This document shows positions 47,629-56,137 of a stretch of 64,000 bases of DNA, piece by piece. The translations under genes and the position numbers were made by a program. This stretch comes from Ideonella sp. A 288. Lineage in GTDB: Bacteria > Pseudomonadota > Gammaproteobacteria > Burkholderiales > Burkholderiaceae_C. The first letter of the stretch is position 1. Each line of letters starts with the position of its first letter. Under the pieces are notes generated by a model that saw only the letters and a list, made by a program, of their open reading frames with translations, was not told where the DNA came from and did no database searches. The stretch covers positions 1 through 64,000 of the forward strand of contig NZ_MWLO01000121.1 in NCBI RefSeq assembly GCF_002198735.1, written 5' to 3'.

Positions 47629-48960
47629 ATGCGCCGACTGAACCTCTGGCCCCTGCTGATCGGCCTGGCCTTGCTCGCTGCGCAGCCCACCGGCCGCGCA
47701 GCGCTGGATGCCTCAGTGACCACCCGGCTGGCCGATGATCTGCGCTGCCAGCTCGGCGTCTACGGCCTGCCCGGGCAGCGAACGATGGCGATCACCGGCC
47801 ACGACGGGCAGCCCCGTGGTCTGCACTACACCTTGTCGGACGGGCGATTCGGGCCGCTGCTGGAGCAGCCTGACGGCAGCTTCGCGGGTGGGGCCGTCAC
47901 CATCCGCTTCGAACCCTGCGCCGCAGGCACGTTGTGGCTGGGCACCCCGGAAGGCGCAGAGCGCTTCAGAGCCACGCGCCTGGCTCTGAAGCAGCAGGAA
48001 ACCCGCTTCACCAGCGACGGCATCACGTTGCACGGCAAGCTCGTGCTGCCGCCAGGCGGCCATGCGCGTGTGCTGGCCGTTTGGGTCGAGGGCTCGAACA
48101 ACAACCCCAGCACCGATGACTGTGTGTGGCCCTACGAGCTGGCGCGCCGTGGCGTGGCCGTGTTCGTGTACGACAAGCGCGGCACCGGGGCATCCGGTGG
48201 CGCCATGACTTCGAACTTCCAGGCCCGCGCCAGCGATACCGCAGCGGCGGTGCGCGAAGCCCGCCGTCTCGCGCCGGGCATCCGCCGGGTGGGGGTGATC
48301 GGCGGCAGCCAAGGCGGCTGGGTGGCGCCATTGGTGGCCACTCAGGTACGCCTGGACTTCGTCGTCGCCGCGTTTGCCCTGGCCGAAGGGCCGATCGCCC
48401 AGGACCAGGCGCTGGTAGCGCAGCAATTGCACGAAGCCGGGTTCGACGATGCCGCGCAAGGCCCTGCCCGGGAGCTGACCGCCCTGACCGAGAAGGCTGT
48501 GCGCACGGACCTGCGCGAAGGACTGGACGAGATGGACGCCTTCAAGACCCGCTGGGCTGGGGCGCCCTGGCTGAAGGCCATCCAGCCGCGTTCCTACACG
48601 GGGCTGTTCCTCCAGTTCACTGCCGCCGACATCCGCGCCCACGGCCCGGCCATGGCGCAGGGCCTGGACTTCACCCATGAGCCAAGGCCGGTGATCCAGG
48701 CCATCCGGTCGCGCCAGCTGTGGCTGCTGGGTGGGCGTGACCGTCAGGCCCCGAACGTCGGCACGCAATCCATCCTGCGGCAGTTGCAGGCCCTGGGGCG
48801 GCCCATCGACGTGGTGATATTCGAGCGAGCCGACCACGGCCTCATCGAACCTGCTGCCGACGGTTCCGGCTTCACCTACGCGGCAAGCCTGTTCGACACC
48901 ACCGCCGACTGGGTGCTGCGTGCGCAGCCCCCAGCCCGCGGGCGCTTCATCACGCGCTAG
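47629..48960 (+). CDS. Secreted alpha/beta hydrolase (prolyl-oligopeptidase/acyl-peptidase-like)
   Basis: A 443-residue protein with a signal peptide (MRRLNLWPLLIGLALLAAQP). A beta-rich N-terminal domain runs to about residue 135, then comes an S9/esterase-like hydrolase domain. Catalytic elements: VFVYDKRGTGASGG, nucleophile elbow GVIGGSQGGWV (Ser227), acid in LLGGRDRQAP, histidine in RADHGL. A GGAG ribosome site precedes the ATG. Substrate unknown. Confidence 0.88.
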   Translation: MRRLNLWPLLIGLALLAAQPTGRAALDASVTTRLADDLRCQLGVYGLPGQRTMAITGHDGQPRGLHYTLSDGRFGPLLEQPDGSFAGGAVTIRFEPCAAGTLWLGTPEGAERFRATRLALKQQETRFTSDGITLHGKLVLPPGGHARVLAVWVEGSNNNPSTDDCVWPYELARRGVAVFVYDKRGTGASGGAMTSNFQARASDTAAAVREARRLAPGIRRVGVIGGSQGGWVAPLVATQVRLDFVVAAFALAEGPIAQDQALVAQQLHEAGFDDAAQGPARELTALTEKAVRTDLREGLDEMDAFKTRWAGAPWLKAIQPRSYTGLFLQFTAADIRAHGPAMAQGLDFTHEPRPVIQAIRSRQLWLLGGRDRQAPNVGTQSILRQLQALGRPIDVVIFERADHGLIEPAADGSGFTYAASLFDTTADWVLRAQPPARGRFITR

Positions 48961-49010
48961 CCACTGCAGCTTGTAGTCCACTCGGTGCTGCAGACCTGGA
49001 GATCCACCCC

Positions 49011-49418
49011 ATGAGTTCCGAATCCACGCTGACGCTGGGCCACCTGATCATCCCGATCCTGGGCCTGCTGATCCCCATCGTGGCCATCGTGGCGCACTAC
49101 GCCGCCAAGGCCTATGGCGAACGACAGCGCCACCTGAGCATCCGCGAGTTTGCGCGTGCTGGGCAGCCGGTGCCGCCGGAACTGCTGGCCGAGGGGCCGA
49201 CCGAAGGCGACCTTCGCAACGCCAGTGAGCGCAACCTTCCCAGCCGCGTCCTACTTTCCGCTGCCGTCAACGTGGGCCTGGGCCTGGGGCTGATGGGCCT
49301 GTTCACGGTGGTCAGCCCGGGGTCGTGGCTGTGGGCCATTGGATTCGTGCCGCTGGGCCTGGGGCTGGGCTTGCTGGCGTTGTGGGCCGTTGCACGCAGG
49401 CAGCAGACCGGGCTGTGA
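49011..49418 (+). CDS. Small membrane protein (DUF6249-like)
   Basis: A 135-residue protein. TM1 lies near residues 10-30 (LIIPILGLLIPIVAIVAHYA), followed by a basic cytoplasmic segment and two C-terminal helices (VNVGLGLGLMGLFTVV; LWAIGFVPLGLGLGLLALWA). The stop overlaps the ECF sigma start by GTGA, implying coupled translation. It may sense or sequester the sigma factor at the membrane, but that is inferred from position. Confidence 0.75.
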   Translation: MSSESTLTLGHLIIPILGLLIPIVAIVAHYAAKAYGERQRHLSIREFARAGQPVPPELLAEGPTEGDLRNASERNLPSRVLLSAAVNVGLGLGLMGLFTVVSPGSWLWAIGFVPLGLGLGLLALWAVARRQQTGL

Positions 49419-49969
49419 CCCCAACGGCCAAAGCGGAGCGACCGCCCGACGAGGCGCCGTTGGTGGCCCGCGCGGCTGCGGGCGACAGCCGCGCCTTTGC
49501 CGAGTTGGTGCGGCGCCACCAGGGCTACTTGCGCAAGTTGCTGGGCCGTGTGTGCCGTGGCGACCAGGCCCGTGCCGACGACCTGGCGCAGGACGCCTTC
49601 GTGCGCGCCTGGCGCGCGCTGCCTGGCTTTCGCGGCGAAGCACGGTTTCGCACCTGGCTCACGCGCCTGGCCTACTCGTCGCTGGCGGCGGAGCGGCCCG
49701 GCTTGCCGGCGCTGGACGAGGCGCCGCCAGAGTTGGGCATGCACAGCGACTTCGCGCCCGGCGCGGACTGGCGCTTGGATCTGGAGCGGGCGATGGCCGA
49801 ACTGCCCGAGGCGCAGCGCCATGCCCTGCTGCTGACCTATGGTTCCGACCTCAGCCACAGCGAAGCTGCACAGGTGCTGGGTTGGCCGTTGGGCACGTTG
49901 AAGACGCAAGTACTGCGCGCCAAGGCGCGGCTTCGTGCGCAGTTGCAGGCCTGGGAGCGGCCCCCTTGA
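49415..49969 (+). CDS. ECF-type RNA polymerase sigma factor
   Basis: A 184-residue sigma-70 family protein starting at a GTG that overlaps the preceding stop. Region 2 shows AFAELVRRHQGYLRKLLGRV with DLAQDAFVRAWRAL. Region 4 shows LPEAQRHALLLTYGSDLSHS then EAAQVLGWPLGTLKTQVLRAK. It should redirect RNA polymerase in response to an envelope or stress signal. It is sandwiched between two small membrane proteins. Confidence 0.92.
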   Translation: MTPTAKAERPPDEAPLVARAAAGDSRAFAELVRRHQGYLRKLLGRVCRGDQARADDLAQDAFVRAWRALPGFRGEARFRTWLTRLAYSSLAAERPGLPALDEAPPELGMHSDFAPGADWRLDLERAMAELPEAQRHALLLTYGSDLSHSEAAQVLGWPLGTLKTQVLRAKARLRAQLQAWERPP

Positions 49970-50001
49970 ACACCATCCCCATCCACCCGCAGGAGATTCT
50001 C

Positions 50002-50301
50002 ATGGACGACCCTCTGGATGCCGCCCTGCTGCGCCACTTGAGCAGCGCACCCGAGCCGGCCGACAACGGCTTCAGCGCGCGCGTGCTGGCCGCCTTGCCG
50101 CCCCAGCCTCGACGCCGGCGCACGCCCTTGGCCGACTGGGTGCATCGCGCCCGATGGGCCGCGATGAGCCTGGCCGGCGTCGGGCTTGCGCTCTTGCCAG
50201 CTGTCAGTGCCAGCGCAGATGTGGCGGGCGGAGTGGCGGTCTACGCCCTGATCGGCCTGCTGGTGTTCTGGTCCTTGCCGTTGCCCTGGAACGGCGCTTG
50301 A
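50002..50301 (+). CDS. Small membrane protein, putative anti-sigma partner
   Basis: A 99-residue protein with an AGGAG site before the ATG and 32 bp after the sigma gene. A soluble N-terminus (LDAALLRHLSSAPEPADNGF, then SARVLAALPPQPRRRR) is followed by two helices (AAMSLAGVGLALLPAVSA; GGVAVYALIGLLVFWSLPLP). The layout of a short cytoplasmic domain plus membrane helices directly after an ECF gene is typical of anti-sigma factors, but no zinc (HxxxCxxC) motif is present. Confidence 0.7.
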   Translation: MDDPLDAALLRHLSSAPEPADNGFSARVLAALPPQPRRRRTPLADWVHRARWAAMSLAGVGLALLPAVSASADVAGGVAVYALIGLLVFWSLPLPWNGA

Positions 50302-50339
50302 GCACGCGGCACAGCGCGCGGCTGGGGGCCGCGCGAAGC

Positions 50340-50360
50340 CCAAGGTCAATCGAACCTTGG
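50340..50360. terminator. Perfect hairpin between convergent genes
   Basis: CCAAGGT and ACCTTGG form a 7-bp stem with a 7-base loop between the sigma operon (+) and the dicarboxylate carrier (-). There is no T-tract. It adjoins the dispersed repeat at 50379-50404 and may be part of that element rather than a true terminator. Confidence 0.45.
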
Positions 50361-50378
50361 CTTGGGCGATGACAGCTT

Positions 50379-50404
50379 TGGGTCGGTACCGAACCTCGGC
50401 CGAG
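50379..50404 (-). repeat. Dispersed 26-bp intergenic repeat, copy 3 (inverted)
   Basis: The exact reverse complement of 37661-37686. The element extends at least to 50373, since the adjoining AAAGC (minus strand) matches the copy at 26896-26927. Confidence 0.8.
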
Positions 50405-50414
50405 GCCCGGGGGC

Positions 50415-51755
50415 TCACACCATCCCGCGCGCCGCGGCGATCAGGTAGCCCGCCACGCAGGAGCTGGACACGCCGATCAGGCCCGGCGCGATGAAGCTGT
50501 GGTTGATCACGTACTTGCCGATGTGGGTGGTTCCCGAGCGGTCGAACTGCAGGGTGGCCAGGTCGCTGGGGTAGGTGGGCAGGATGTAGTAGCCATAGCA
50601 CGCGGCCGCGAAGGCCACCACGTAGCCCGGCGGCACGCCGATGGCCAGGCCCACCGGCACCATGGCGCTGATGGCCGCGGCCTGCGAGTTGACCAGCTTG
50701 GACACCAGCAGCAGCGCCAGCGCGAAGGTCCAGGGGTGGGCCTTCACCACGTCGGCCAGCGCGGCCTTGATGACCGGCAGGTTGGCCTCGAACACCGTGT
50801 CGGCCATCCAGGCCACGCCGAACACCGCCACCACGGCGATCATGCCGGCGCGGAAGACCTCGGTCTTGCCGATCAGCGCCGGATTGGTTCTGGTGAACAC
50901 CACGATCAGCGCGCCGGCCATCAGCATGAACATCTGGATCACCAGCACCATCGACAGCGGCTTGTTGGCCACCAGCGGACGCGCCGATTCGAAGGCGCCC
51001 AGCAGGGCCACCACGGCGATGGCGCCGGCGAAGATCCACATCGCGGTCCACTGCTGCGACGTGAGCCGCTGGTCGAGCGTGGTGCTGGATCCGCCGTACA
51101 CCGACTGGCGGCCTTCCGGCGTGGAGACGAGCTTCTGGAAGTCCTCGTCCTTGTCGAGGTCCTTGCCGCGGAACCAGCTGAAGATGCCGATCATCAGCAC
51201 GCCGACCAGCGTGGACGGGATGGTCACCGACAGCAGTGTGACGAAATCGATGATGGGCGCACCGGCCGGCGCCTTGGCCAGGAAGGCCACCAGCGACACC
51301 ACCGCCACCGACACCGGGCTGGCGATGATGCCCATCTGGCTGGCGATGGACGAGGCGGCCATCGGGCGCTCGGGGCGGATGCCGTTGCGGATGGCCACGT
51401 CGTAGATGATCGGCAGCATGGTGTAGACCACGTGCCCGGTGCCGCACAGCATGGTCAGGATGCAGGTGGTGAACGGCGCCAGGATCGACACGTAGCGCGG
51501 GTTGCGGCGCAGCACCTTCTCGGCCAGCTGCAGCAGCACGTCCAGCCCGCCGCTGGCCTGCAGCGTGGCCGACGCGGCCACCACCGCCACGATGGTGAGC
51601 ATCACGTCCACCGGCGGCTTGCCCGGCGGCAGGCGGAACACGAAGACGAGGATGACCATGCCGATGCCGCCGAGCAGGCCGAGGGCGACGCCGCCCTTGC
51701 GGGCGCCATAGAACAGGCAGGCGACGATCAGCGCCAGCTGCAGGTAGGGGATCAT
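50415..51755 (-). CDS. Dcu-type anaerobic C4-dicarboxylate carrier (DcuA/DcuB family)
   Basis: A 446-residue polytopic inner-membrane protein starting at ATG 51755 ([20 protein letters not shown]). The family features are [26 protein letters not shown] and [15 protein letters not shown] segments and a C-terminal [24 protein letters not shown]. These proteins exchange fumarate, aspartate, malate or succinate. An in-frame upstream extension overlaps nasT on the other strand and is rejected. Confidence 0.93.
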   Translation of the reverse strand: MIPYLQLALIVACLFYGARKGGVALGLLGGIGMVILVFVFRLPPGKPPVDVMLTIVAVVAASATLQASGGLDVLLQLAEKVLRRNPRYVSILAPFTTCILTMLCGTGHVVYTMLPIIYDVAIRNGIRPERPMAASSIASQMGIIASPVSVAVVSLVAFLAKAPAGAPIIDFVTLLSVTIPSTLVGVLMIGIFSWFRGKDLDKDEDFQKLVSTPEGRQSVYGGSSTTLDQRLTSQQWTAMWIFAGAIAVVALLGAFESARPLVANKPLSMVLVIQMFMLMAGALIVVFTRTNPALIGKTEVFRAGMIAVVAVFGVAWMADTVFEANLPVIKAALADVVKAHPWTFALALLLVSKLVNSQAAAISAMVPVGLAIGVPPGYVVAFAAACYGYYILPTYPSDLATLQFDRSGTTHIGKYVINHSFIAPGLIGVSSSCVAGYLIAAARGMV

Positions 51756-52028
51756 GAGGGGGGTCCGGTGAGCGTGTCGACAGAGACTGCGCGGCCGAAG
51801 GGCCGGCAGGACGCTCGGCCCTGCTACCTGAGTGGTGCATGGCGCACCACGTGACGCCCAGGTTCGGCGAGGTGCCGGGCTCGGGGCCGAGGTTCGACTT
51901 CGGCGTCCATTCTGGGCCTGGCGCCGTGGCGCAGGCTTGACCGTGGACAAGCCTGCGGCAGGACGGGCGGCGCGCCCTTGGCGGGTGCAAGGACCTCGGG
52001 CCGGCATCCATCTTGCGTCAACGACGGT

Positions 52029-52658
52029 GTGAAGCGCCCCCCCGACACCCCCGGCACGCCGTTCGAGGCCCAGGCCCTGCGCGTGCTGCTGATCGACGAT
52101 GGCGCGCACCGTGTCAGCCTGATCCGCGACGAGCTGACACGGCAGGGCCACCTGGTGGTGGGCGTGGTCGACTCGGCGGTGCTGATCCACGATTGCGTGC
52201 TGCGCCTGCAGCCCGACGTGGTGATCGTGGACAGCGAATCGCCGTCGCGCGACACGCTGGAGCACCTGGCCACGGTGTCGACGTCGAGCCCGCGCCCGGT
52301 GGTGGTGTTCAGCGAGGACCCGAGCCACCAGACCATGCGCGAGGCGCTGCGTGCCGGCGTCAGCGCCTACGTGATCGCCGGCCTGCAGCCGCAGCGCCTG
52401 GTGCCGGTGCTGCAGGTGGCGATCGCCCGCTTCGAGCAAGACCGTGCGCTGCGCGATCAGCTCGACGAGGCGCAGTCGCAGCTGTCCGACCGCAAGCTGA
52501 TCGAGCGCGCCAAGGGCATCCTGATGGACGAGGTGGGCCTGACCGAGGAGCAGGCCTTCAAGCAGCTGCGCAAGCTGGCGATGGACCGCGGCCAGCGCCT
52601 GGCGCAGGTGGCCGAGCGCATCGTGGAAGCGCGCGACCTGCTGCGCCCGCCAGGCTGA
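52029..52658 (+). CDS. nasT: ANTAR-domain response regulator, nitrate-responsive antiterminator (NasT)
   Basis: A 209-residue protein from GTG 52029. An in-frame ATG at 51978 is possible but adds residues without family character. The receiver domain starts [20 protein letters not shown] with the acceptor in [11 protein letters not shown]. The C-terminal ANTAR RNA-binding domain reads [33 protein letters not shown]. NasT-type proteins bind paired hexaloop hairpins and prevent leader termination when nitrate is present. The target is the leader at 52793-52905. No nasS sensor gene is in the window. Confidence 0.9.
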   Translation: MKRPPDTPGTPFEAQALRVLLIDDGAHRVSLIRDELTRQGHLVVGVVDSAVLIHDCVLRLQPDVVIVDSESPSRDTLEHLATVSTSSPRPVVVFSEDPSHQTMREALRAGVSAYVIAGLQPQRLVPVLQVAIARFEQDRALRDQLDEAQSQLSDRKLIERAKGILMDEVGLTEEQAFKQLRKLAMDRGQRLAQVAERIVEARDLLRPPG

Positions 52659-52792
52659 CACCCGCGCGCCGCGCCGGGCACCGGCACATGCTGCGCCGCA
52701 CCAACGCGAGGCGCGCGATCAACCGTTGTGGTGCAAATCGAGGCGAAACGGCCCGATAAAGCCTGGCACGTCGCGTGCTAAAGAAGACGTGA

Positions 52793-52820
52793 GCACCACG
52801 CACAACGGCGTGTGGGGTGC
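52793..52820 (+). promoter_or_regulatory. ANTAR-target hairpin with A1/G4 hexaloop in the nitrate operon leader
   Basis: GCACCACGCAC (52793-52803) pairs with GTGTGGGGTGC (52810-52820), with one mismatch and one G-U pair. It closes a six-base loop AACGGC that has A at loop position 1 and G at position 4, as required for ANTAR recognition. A second AnnGnn element, AAAGAA, occurs just upstream (52780-52785) in a weaker stem and could be the first hairpin of the usual pair. Confidence 0.65.
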
Positions 52821-52834
52821 ACAGAGATTCGGGC

Positions 52835-52905
52835 AAAGGCGTCCGACTTGCAGGCTTCGCTGGTGTTGACAGCGTGGCCCTGCGGTCGAGACGCCTTTTT
52901 GTTTT
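52835..52905 (+). terminator. Leader intrinsic terminator controlled by NasT
   Basis: AAAGGCGTC (52835-52843) pairs perfectly with GACGCCTTT (52890-52898), followed by TTTTTGTTTT at 52896-52905. This is a textbook Rho-independent terminator placed 26 bases before the first structural gene. With the ANTAR hairpin upstream it forms a nitrate-responsive antitermination switch. Confidence 0.85.
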
Positions 52906-52931
52906 GGTTCGGTCGATTCAGGAGCATTTCC

Positions 52932-54185
52932 ATGGTCACACGCGGGGGTTTGATGAGCGAAGAACGCAGGCAATTCATCAAGGGTTCGGCCGCGATGGCC
53001 GCCGGGGCCAGCGTCGGGGCCGGGGCCTGGGCCGCCGGCTCGGACGCGCCCGAGAAGAAGGAAGTGCGCATCGGCTTCATCCCGCTGACCGACTGCGCCA
53101 GCGTGGTGATGGCCTCGGTGATGAAGTTCGACGAGAAGTACGGCATCAAGATCATCCCGACCAAGGAGGCCTCCTGGGCCGGCGTGCGCGACAAGCTGGT
53201 CAACGGCGAGCTCGACATGGCGCACGTGCTGTACGGCCTGGTCTACGGCGTGCACCTGGGCGTGGGCGGGCCCAAGAAGGACATGGCCGTGCTGATGAAC
53301 CTGAACCACAACGGCCAGGCCATCACGCTGTCGAAGAAGCTGGCCGACAAGGGCGCGGTGGACGTGGCGTCGCTGGCCAAGGCCATGGCCGCCGAGAAGC
53401 GCGAGTACACCTTCGCGCAGACCTTCCCCACCGGCACGCACGCGATGTGGCTGTACTACTGGCTGGCCTCGGGCGGCATCAATCCGATGAAGGACGCCAA
53501 GGTCATCACCGTGCCGCCGCCGCAGATGGTGGCCAACATGCGCGTGGGCAACATGGACGGCTACTGCGTCGGCGAGCCCTGGAACCACCGCGCCATCATC
53601 GACGGCATCGGCGTCACGGCCGCCACCACACAGGACGTGTGGAAGGACCACCCCGAGAAGGTGCTGGGCACCACGGGCGACTTCGTCAAGAAGTACCCCA
53701 ACACCGCGCGCGCCGTGGTCATGGCCGTGCTCGAAGCCGGCCGCTGGATCGACGCCAGCCTGTCCAACAAGATGAAGATGGCCGAGATCATCGCCGAGAA
53801 GTCCTACGTCAACACCAGCGTCGACGCGATCAACCAGCGCATCCTCGGCCGCTACCAGAACGGCATGGGCAAGACCTGGGACGACCCCAACCACATGAAG
53901 TTCTTCAACGACGGGCTGGTCAACTACCCGTACCTGAGCGACGGCATGTGGTTCCTCACCCAGCACAAGCGCTGGGGCCTGCTGAAGGACCACCCCGACT
54001 ACCTGGCCGTGGCCAAGGCGGTGAACCAGACCGAGCTCTACAAGCAGGCCGCGGCGCAAGTGAAGGCCAGCGTGCCGAAGAGCGACATGCGCTCGTCGAA
54101 GTTCATCGACGGCGTGGTCTGGGACGGCAAGGACCCGGCCAAGTACGCCGACAGCTTCAAGGTGCGGGCCACCTCACCGGCCTGA
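52932..54185 (+). CDS. nrtA: Nitrate ABC transporter binding protein (NrtA/NasF-like), Tat-exported
   Basis: A 417-residue protein. ATG 52932 has AGGAG 8 bases upstream. A twin-arginine signal (ERRQFIKGSAAMAAGASVGA) marks it as the exported receptor rather than the cytoplasmic NasS sensor. Family features: VRIGFIPLTDCASVVMASVM, then TKEASWAGVRDKL and GELDMAHVLYG. It binds nitrate/nitrite for NrtB/NrtD. It is the first gene of the seven-gene assimilation operon. Confidence 0.92.
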   Translation: MVTRGGLMSEERRQFIKGSAAMAAGASVGAGAWAAGSDAPEKKEVRIGFIPLTDCASVVMASVMKFDEKYGIKIIPTKEASWAGVRDKLVNGELDMAHVLYGLVYGVHLGVGGPKKDMAVLMNLNHNGQAITLSKKLADKGAVDVASLAKAMAAEKREYTFAQTFPTGTHAMWLYYWLASGGINPMKDAKVITVPPPQMVANMRVGNMDGYCVGEPWNHRAIIDGIGVTAATTQDVWKDHPEKVLGTTGDFVKKYPNTARAVVMAVLEAGRWIDASLSNKMKMAEIIAEKSYVNTSVDAINQRILGRYQNGMGKTWDDPNHMKFFNDGLVNYPYLSDGMWFLTQHKRWGLLKDHPDYLAVAKAVNQTELYKQAAAQVKASVPKSDMRSSKFIDGVVWDGKDPAKYADSFKVRATSPA

Positions 54186-54281
54186 TCACGCCGGCCTGAC
54201 TTCTCCAGCCTGATCCCGCCGCCTGATCGGTCACCCGATCCGGCCGCCCCGCCTTTTCACCGAATGCACGAGGAGCCCCCC

Positions 54282-55187
54282 ATGGTCAGTGCCGTGTTCC
54301 ATTCCCCTTCCGAGGCGATCGCCGCCGACAAGACCGCCGCGCCGCGGTCGGCCGCAGCGCCCAAGCAACTCGTCAAGCACGCGTCCACGGCCGCACCGAA
54401 GGCGCCGCGCGAGGCCTTCGACTGGCGCGCCCTCTTCGGCCGCGTGCTGCCGCCGCTGGCCGGCATGGCGCTGCTCGTCGGCATCTGGGCCCTGCTGACG
54501 CAGAAGGGCGGATCGTTCCCGACGCCGGCGGCCACCTTCGAGGCGGCGGTCAAGCTGTTCTCGAACCCGTTCTACCGCAACGGCCCCAACGACCAGGGCA
54601 TCGGCTGGAACATCCTGTTCTCGCTCGAACGCGTCGGCGTGGGCTTCGGCCTGGCGGCGGTGGTGGGCATCCCGCTGGGCTTCCTGATCGGCCGCTTCGC
54701 GCTGCTCAATCGCATGGTGTCGCCGCTGATCAGCCTGCTCAAGCCGGTGTCGCCGCTGGCCTGGCTGCCGATCGGCCTGCTGGTGTTCAAGTCGGCCAAC
54801 CCGGCGGCGATCTGGACCATCTTCATCTGCTCGATCTGGCCGATGGTCATCAACACCGCGGTGGGCGTGCAGCGCGTGCCGCAGGACTATCTCAACGTGG
54901 CCCGCGTGCTGAACCTCAGCGAATGGAAGATCGCCACGCGCATCCTGCTGCCCGCGGTGATGCCCTACCTGCTGACCGGCGTGCGCCTGAGCGTGGGCAC
55001 GGCCTGGCTGGTGATCGTGGCCGCCGAGATGCTGACCGGCGGCGTGGGCATCGGCTTCTGGGTGTGGGACGAGTGGAACAACCTCAACGTCGCCCACATC
55101 ATCATCGCCATCTTCGTGATCGGCATCGTCGGGCTGCTGCTCGAGTGGATGCTGATGGCGGTGGCCAAGCGCTTCGAATTTTCATGA
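54282..55187 (+). CDS. nrtB: Nitrate ABC transporter permease (NrtB/NasE-like)
   Basis: A 301-residue permease with a soluble Ala/Pro-rich N-terminal 55 residues before TM1 (LPPLAGMALLVGIWALL). The EAA loop is LNLSEWKIATRILLPAVMPYLLTG, preceded by CSIWPMVINTAVGVQ, the NrtB pattern. ATG 54282 was preferred because GAGGAG lies 7 bases upstream; ATG 54264 would add six residues. Confidence 0.92.
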   Translation: MVSAVFHSPSEAIAADKTAAPRSAAAPKQLVKHASTAAPKAPREAFDWRALFGRVLPPLAGMALLVGIWALLTQKGGSFPTPAATFEAAVKLFSNPFYRNGPNDQGIGWNILFSLERVGVGFGLAAVVGIPLGFLIGRFALLNRMVSPLISLLKPVSPLAWLPIGLLVFKSANPAAIWTIFICSIWPMVINTAVGVQRVPQDYLNVARVLNLSEWKIATRILLPAVMPYLLTGVRLSVGTAWLVIVAAEMLTGGVGIGFWVWDEWNNLNVAHIIIAIFVIGIVGLLLEWMLMAVAKRFEFS

Positions 55188-55198
55188 CCCACCCCCGG

Positions 55199-55230
55199 AG
55201 CGGCCTTCGGCCGCTTCCCCCTCAAGGGGG
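55199..55230. repeat. Paired hairpin element between nrtB and nrtD
   Basis: Two adjacent perfect hairpins: AGCGGCC/GGCCGCT with a 3-base loop (55199-55215) and CCCCC/GGGGG with a TCAA loop (55217-55230). Similar GC-rich double hairpins are common extragenic palindromes in Burkholderiales. Inside an operon they may tune relative mRNA stability. Confidence 0.6.
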
Positions 55231-55311
55231 CGCCGCCAACGGCCCGGCAAAGCCGGTTCCGTGGCGTCCGCTGGACCTCGGCCCCACACACCTTTCCGCC
55301 AGGGACTGCCC

Positions 55312-56124
55312 ATGAAACCAATGCTTCATCTCAGCGACGTCGGCATGAGCTTCGCCACCAAGCGCGGCCCCTTCGTCGCCCTGCGCGACATCCACCTCGA
55401 CGTGGAGCGCGGTGAGTTCGTCACGCTGATCGGCCATTCGGGCTGCGGCAAGTCCACGCTGCTGAACCTGGTGGCCGGCCTGACCACGCCCACCAGCGGC
55501 GTGCTGCTGCTGGACGACCGCGAGCTCAAGGGACCGGGACCCGACCGCGGCGTGGTCTTCCAGAACCACTCGCTGCTGCCCTGGCTGAGCTGCGCCGACA
55601 ACGTGCACCTGGCCGTCGAGCGCGTGTTCGGCGACAAGGAGGGCCGCGCCCAGCTGCGCGAGCGCTCGCTCGAGGCGCTGGAACTGGTGGGCCTGATGCA
55701 TGCCAGGGACAAGCTGCCCGGCGAGATCTCCGGCGGCATGAAGCAGCGCGTGGGCATCGCCCGTGCGCTGGCCATGAAGCCCAAGATGCTGCTGATGGAC
55801 GAGCCCTTCGGCGCGCTGGACGCCCTCACCCGCGCGCGGCTGCAGGACGAGCTGATGAAGATCGTCGCGGCCACCGGCTCGACGGTGATGATGGTCACCC
55901 ACGACGTCGACGAGGCGGTGCTGCTGTCCGACCGCATCGTGATGCTCACCAACGGCCCGGCCGCCACCATCGGCGAGGTGCTGCAGGTGCCGCTGCCGCC
56001 GGTGCGCGAGACGCTGCGCCACCGCCTGGAGATGGCCCACGACAGCGGCTACCTGGCGGCGCGCGAATCGGTGCTGGAGTTCCTGTACCGCAAGCAGGCG
56101 CATGTCGAAGCGCAGGCCGCGTGA
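55312..56124 (+). CDS. nrtD: Nitrate ABC transporter ATPase (NrtD/NasD-like)
   Basis: A 270-residue ATPase with Walker A GHSGCGKST, Q-loop VFQNHSLLPWL, signature ISGGMKQRVGIARAL and Walker B MLLMDEPFGALDALT. This is the nitrate/sulfonate/taurine subclass. There is no fused NrtC-type binding domain. It is 124 bp after nrtB and 13 bp before nirB. Confidence 0.92.
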   Translation: MKPMLHLSDVGMSFATKRGPFVALRDIHLDVERGEFVTLIGHSGCGKSTLLNLVAGLTTPTSGVLLLDDRELKGPGPDRGVVFQNHSLLPWLSCADNVHLAVERVFGDKEGRAQLRERSLEALELVGLMHARDKLPGEISGGMKQRVGIARALAMKPKMLLMDEPFGALDALTRARLQDELMKIVAATGSTVMMVTHDVDEAVLLSDRIVMLTNGPAATIGEVLQVPLPPVRETLRHRLEMAHDSGYLAARESVLEFLYRKQAHVEAQAA

Positions 56125-56137
56125 TCCGGGAGCCGCG

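Noticed and set aside
52932..54185. Assignment of this gene as nasS, the nitrate sensor partner of NasT
   Set aside because: The product has a twin-arginine export signal and is followed by permease and ATPase genes, which fits the periplasmic transporter receptor; NasS is cytoplasmic.
54181..54245. Repeated CCTGATC-like units after nrtA
   Set aside because: Units are irregular and diverged; they do not form a clear tandem repeat or hairpin pair.
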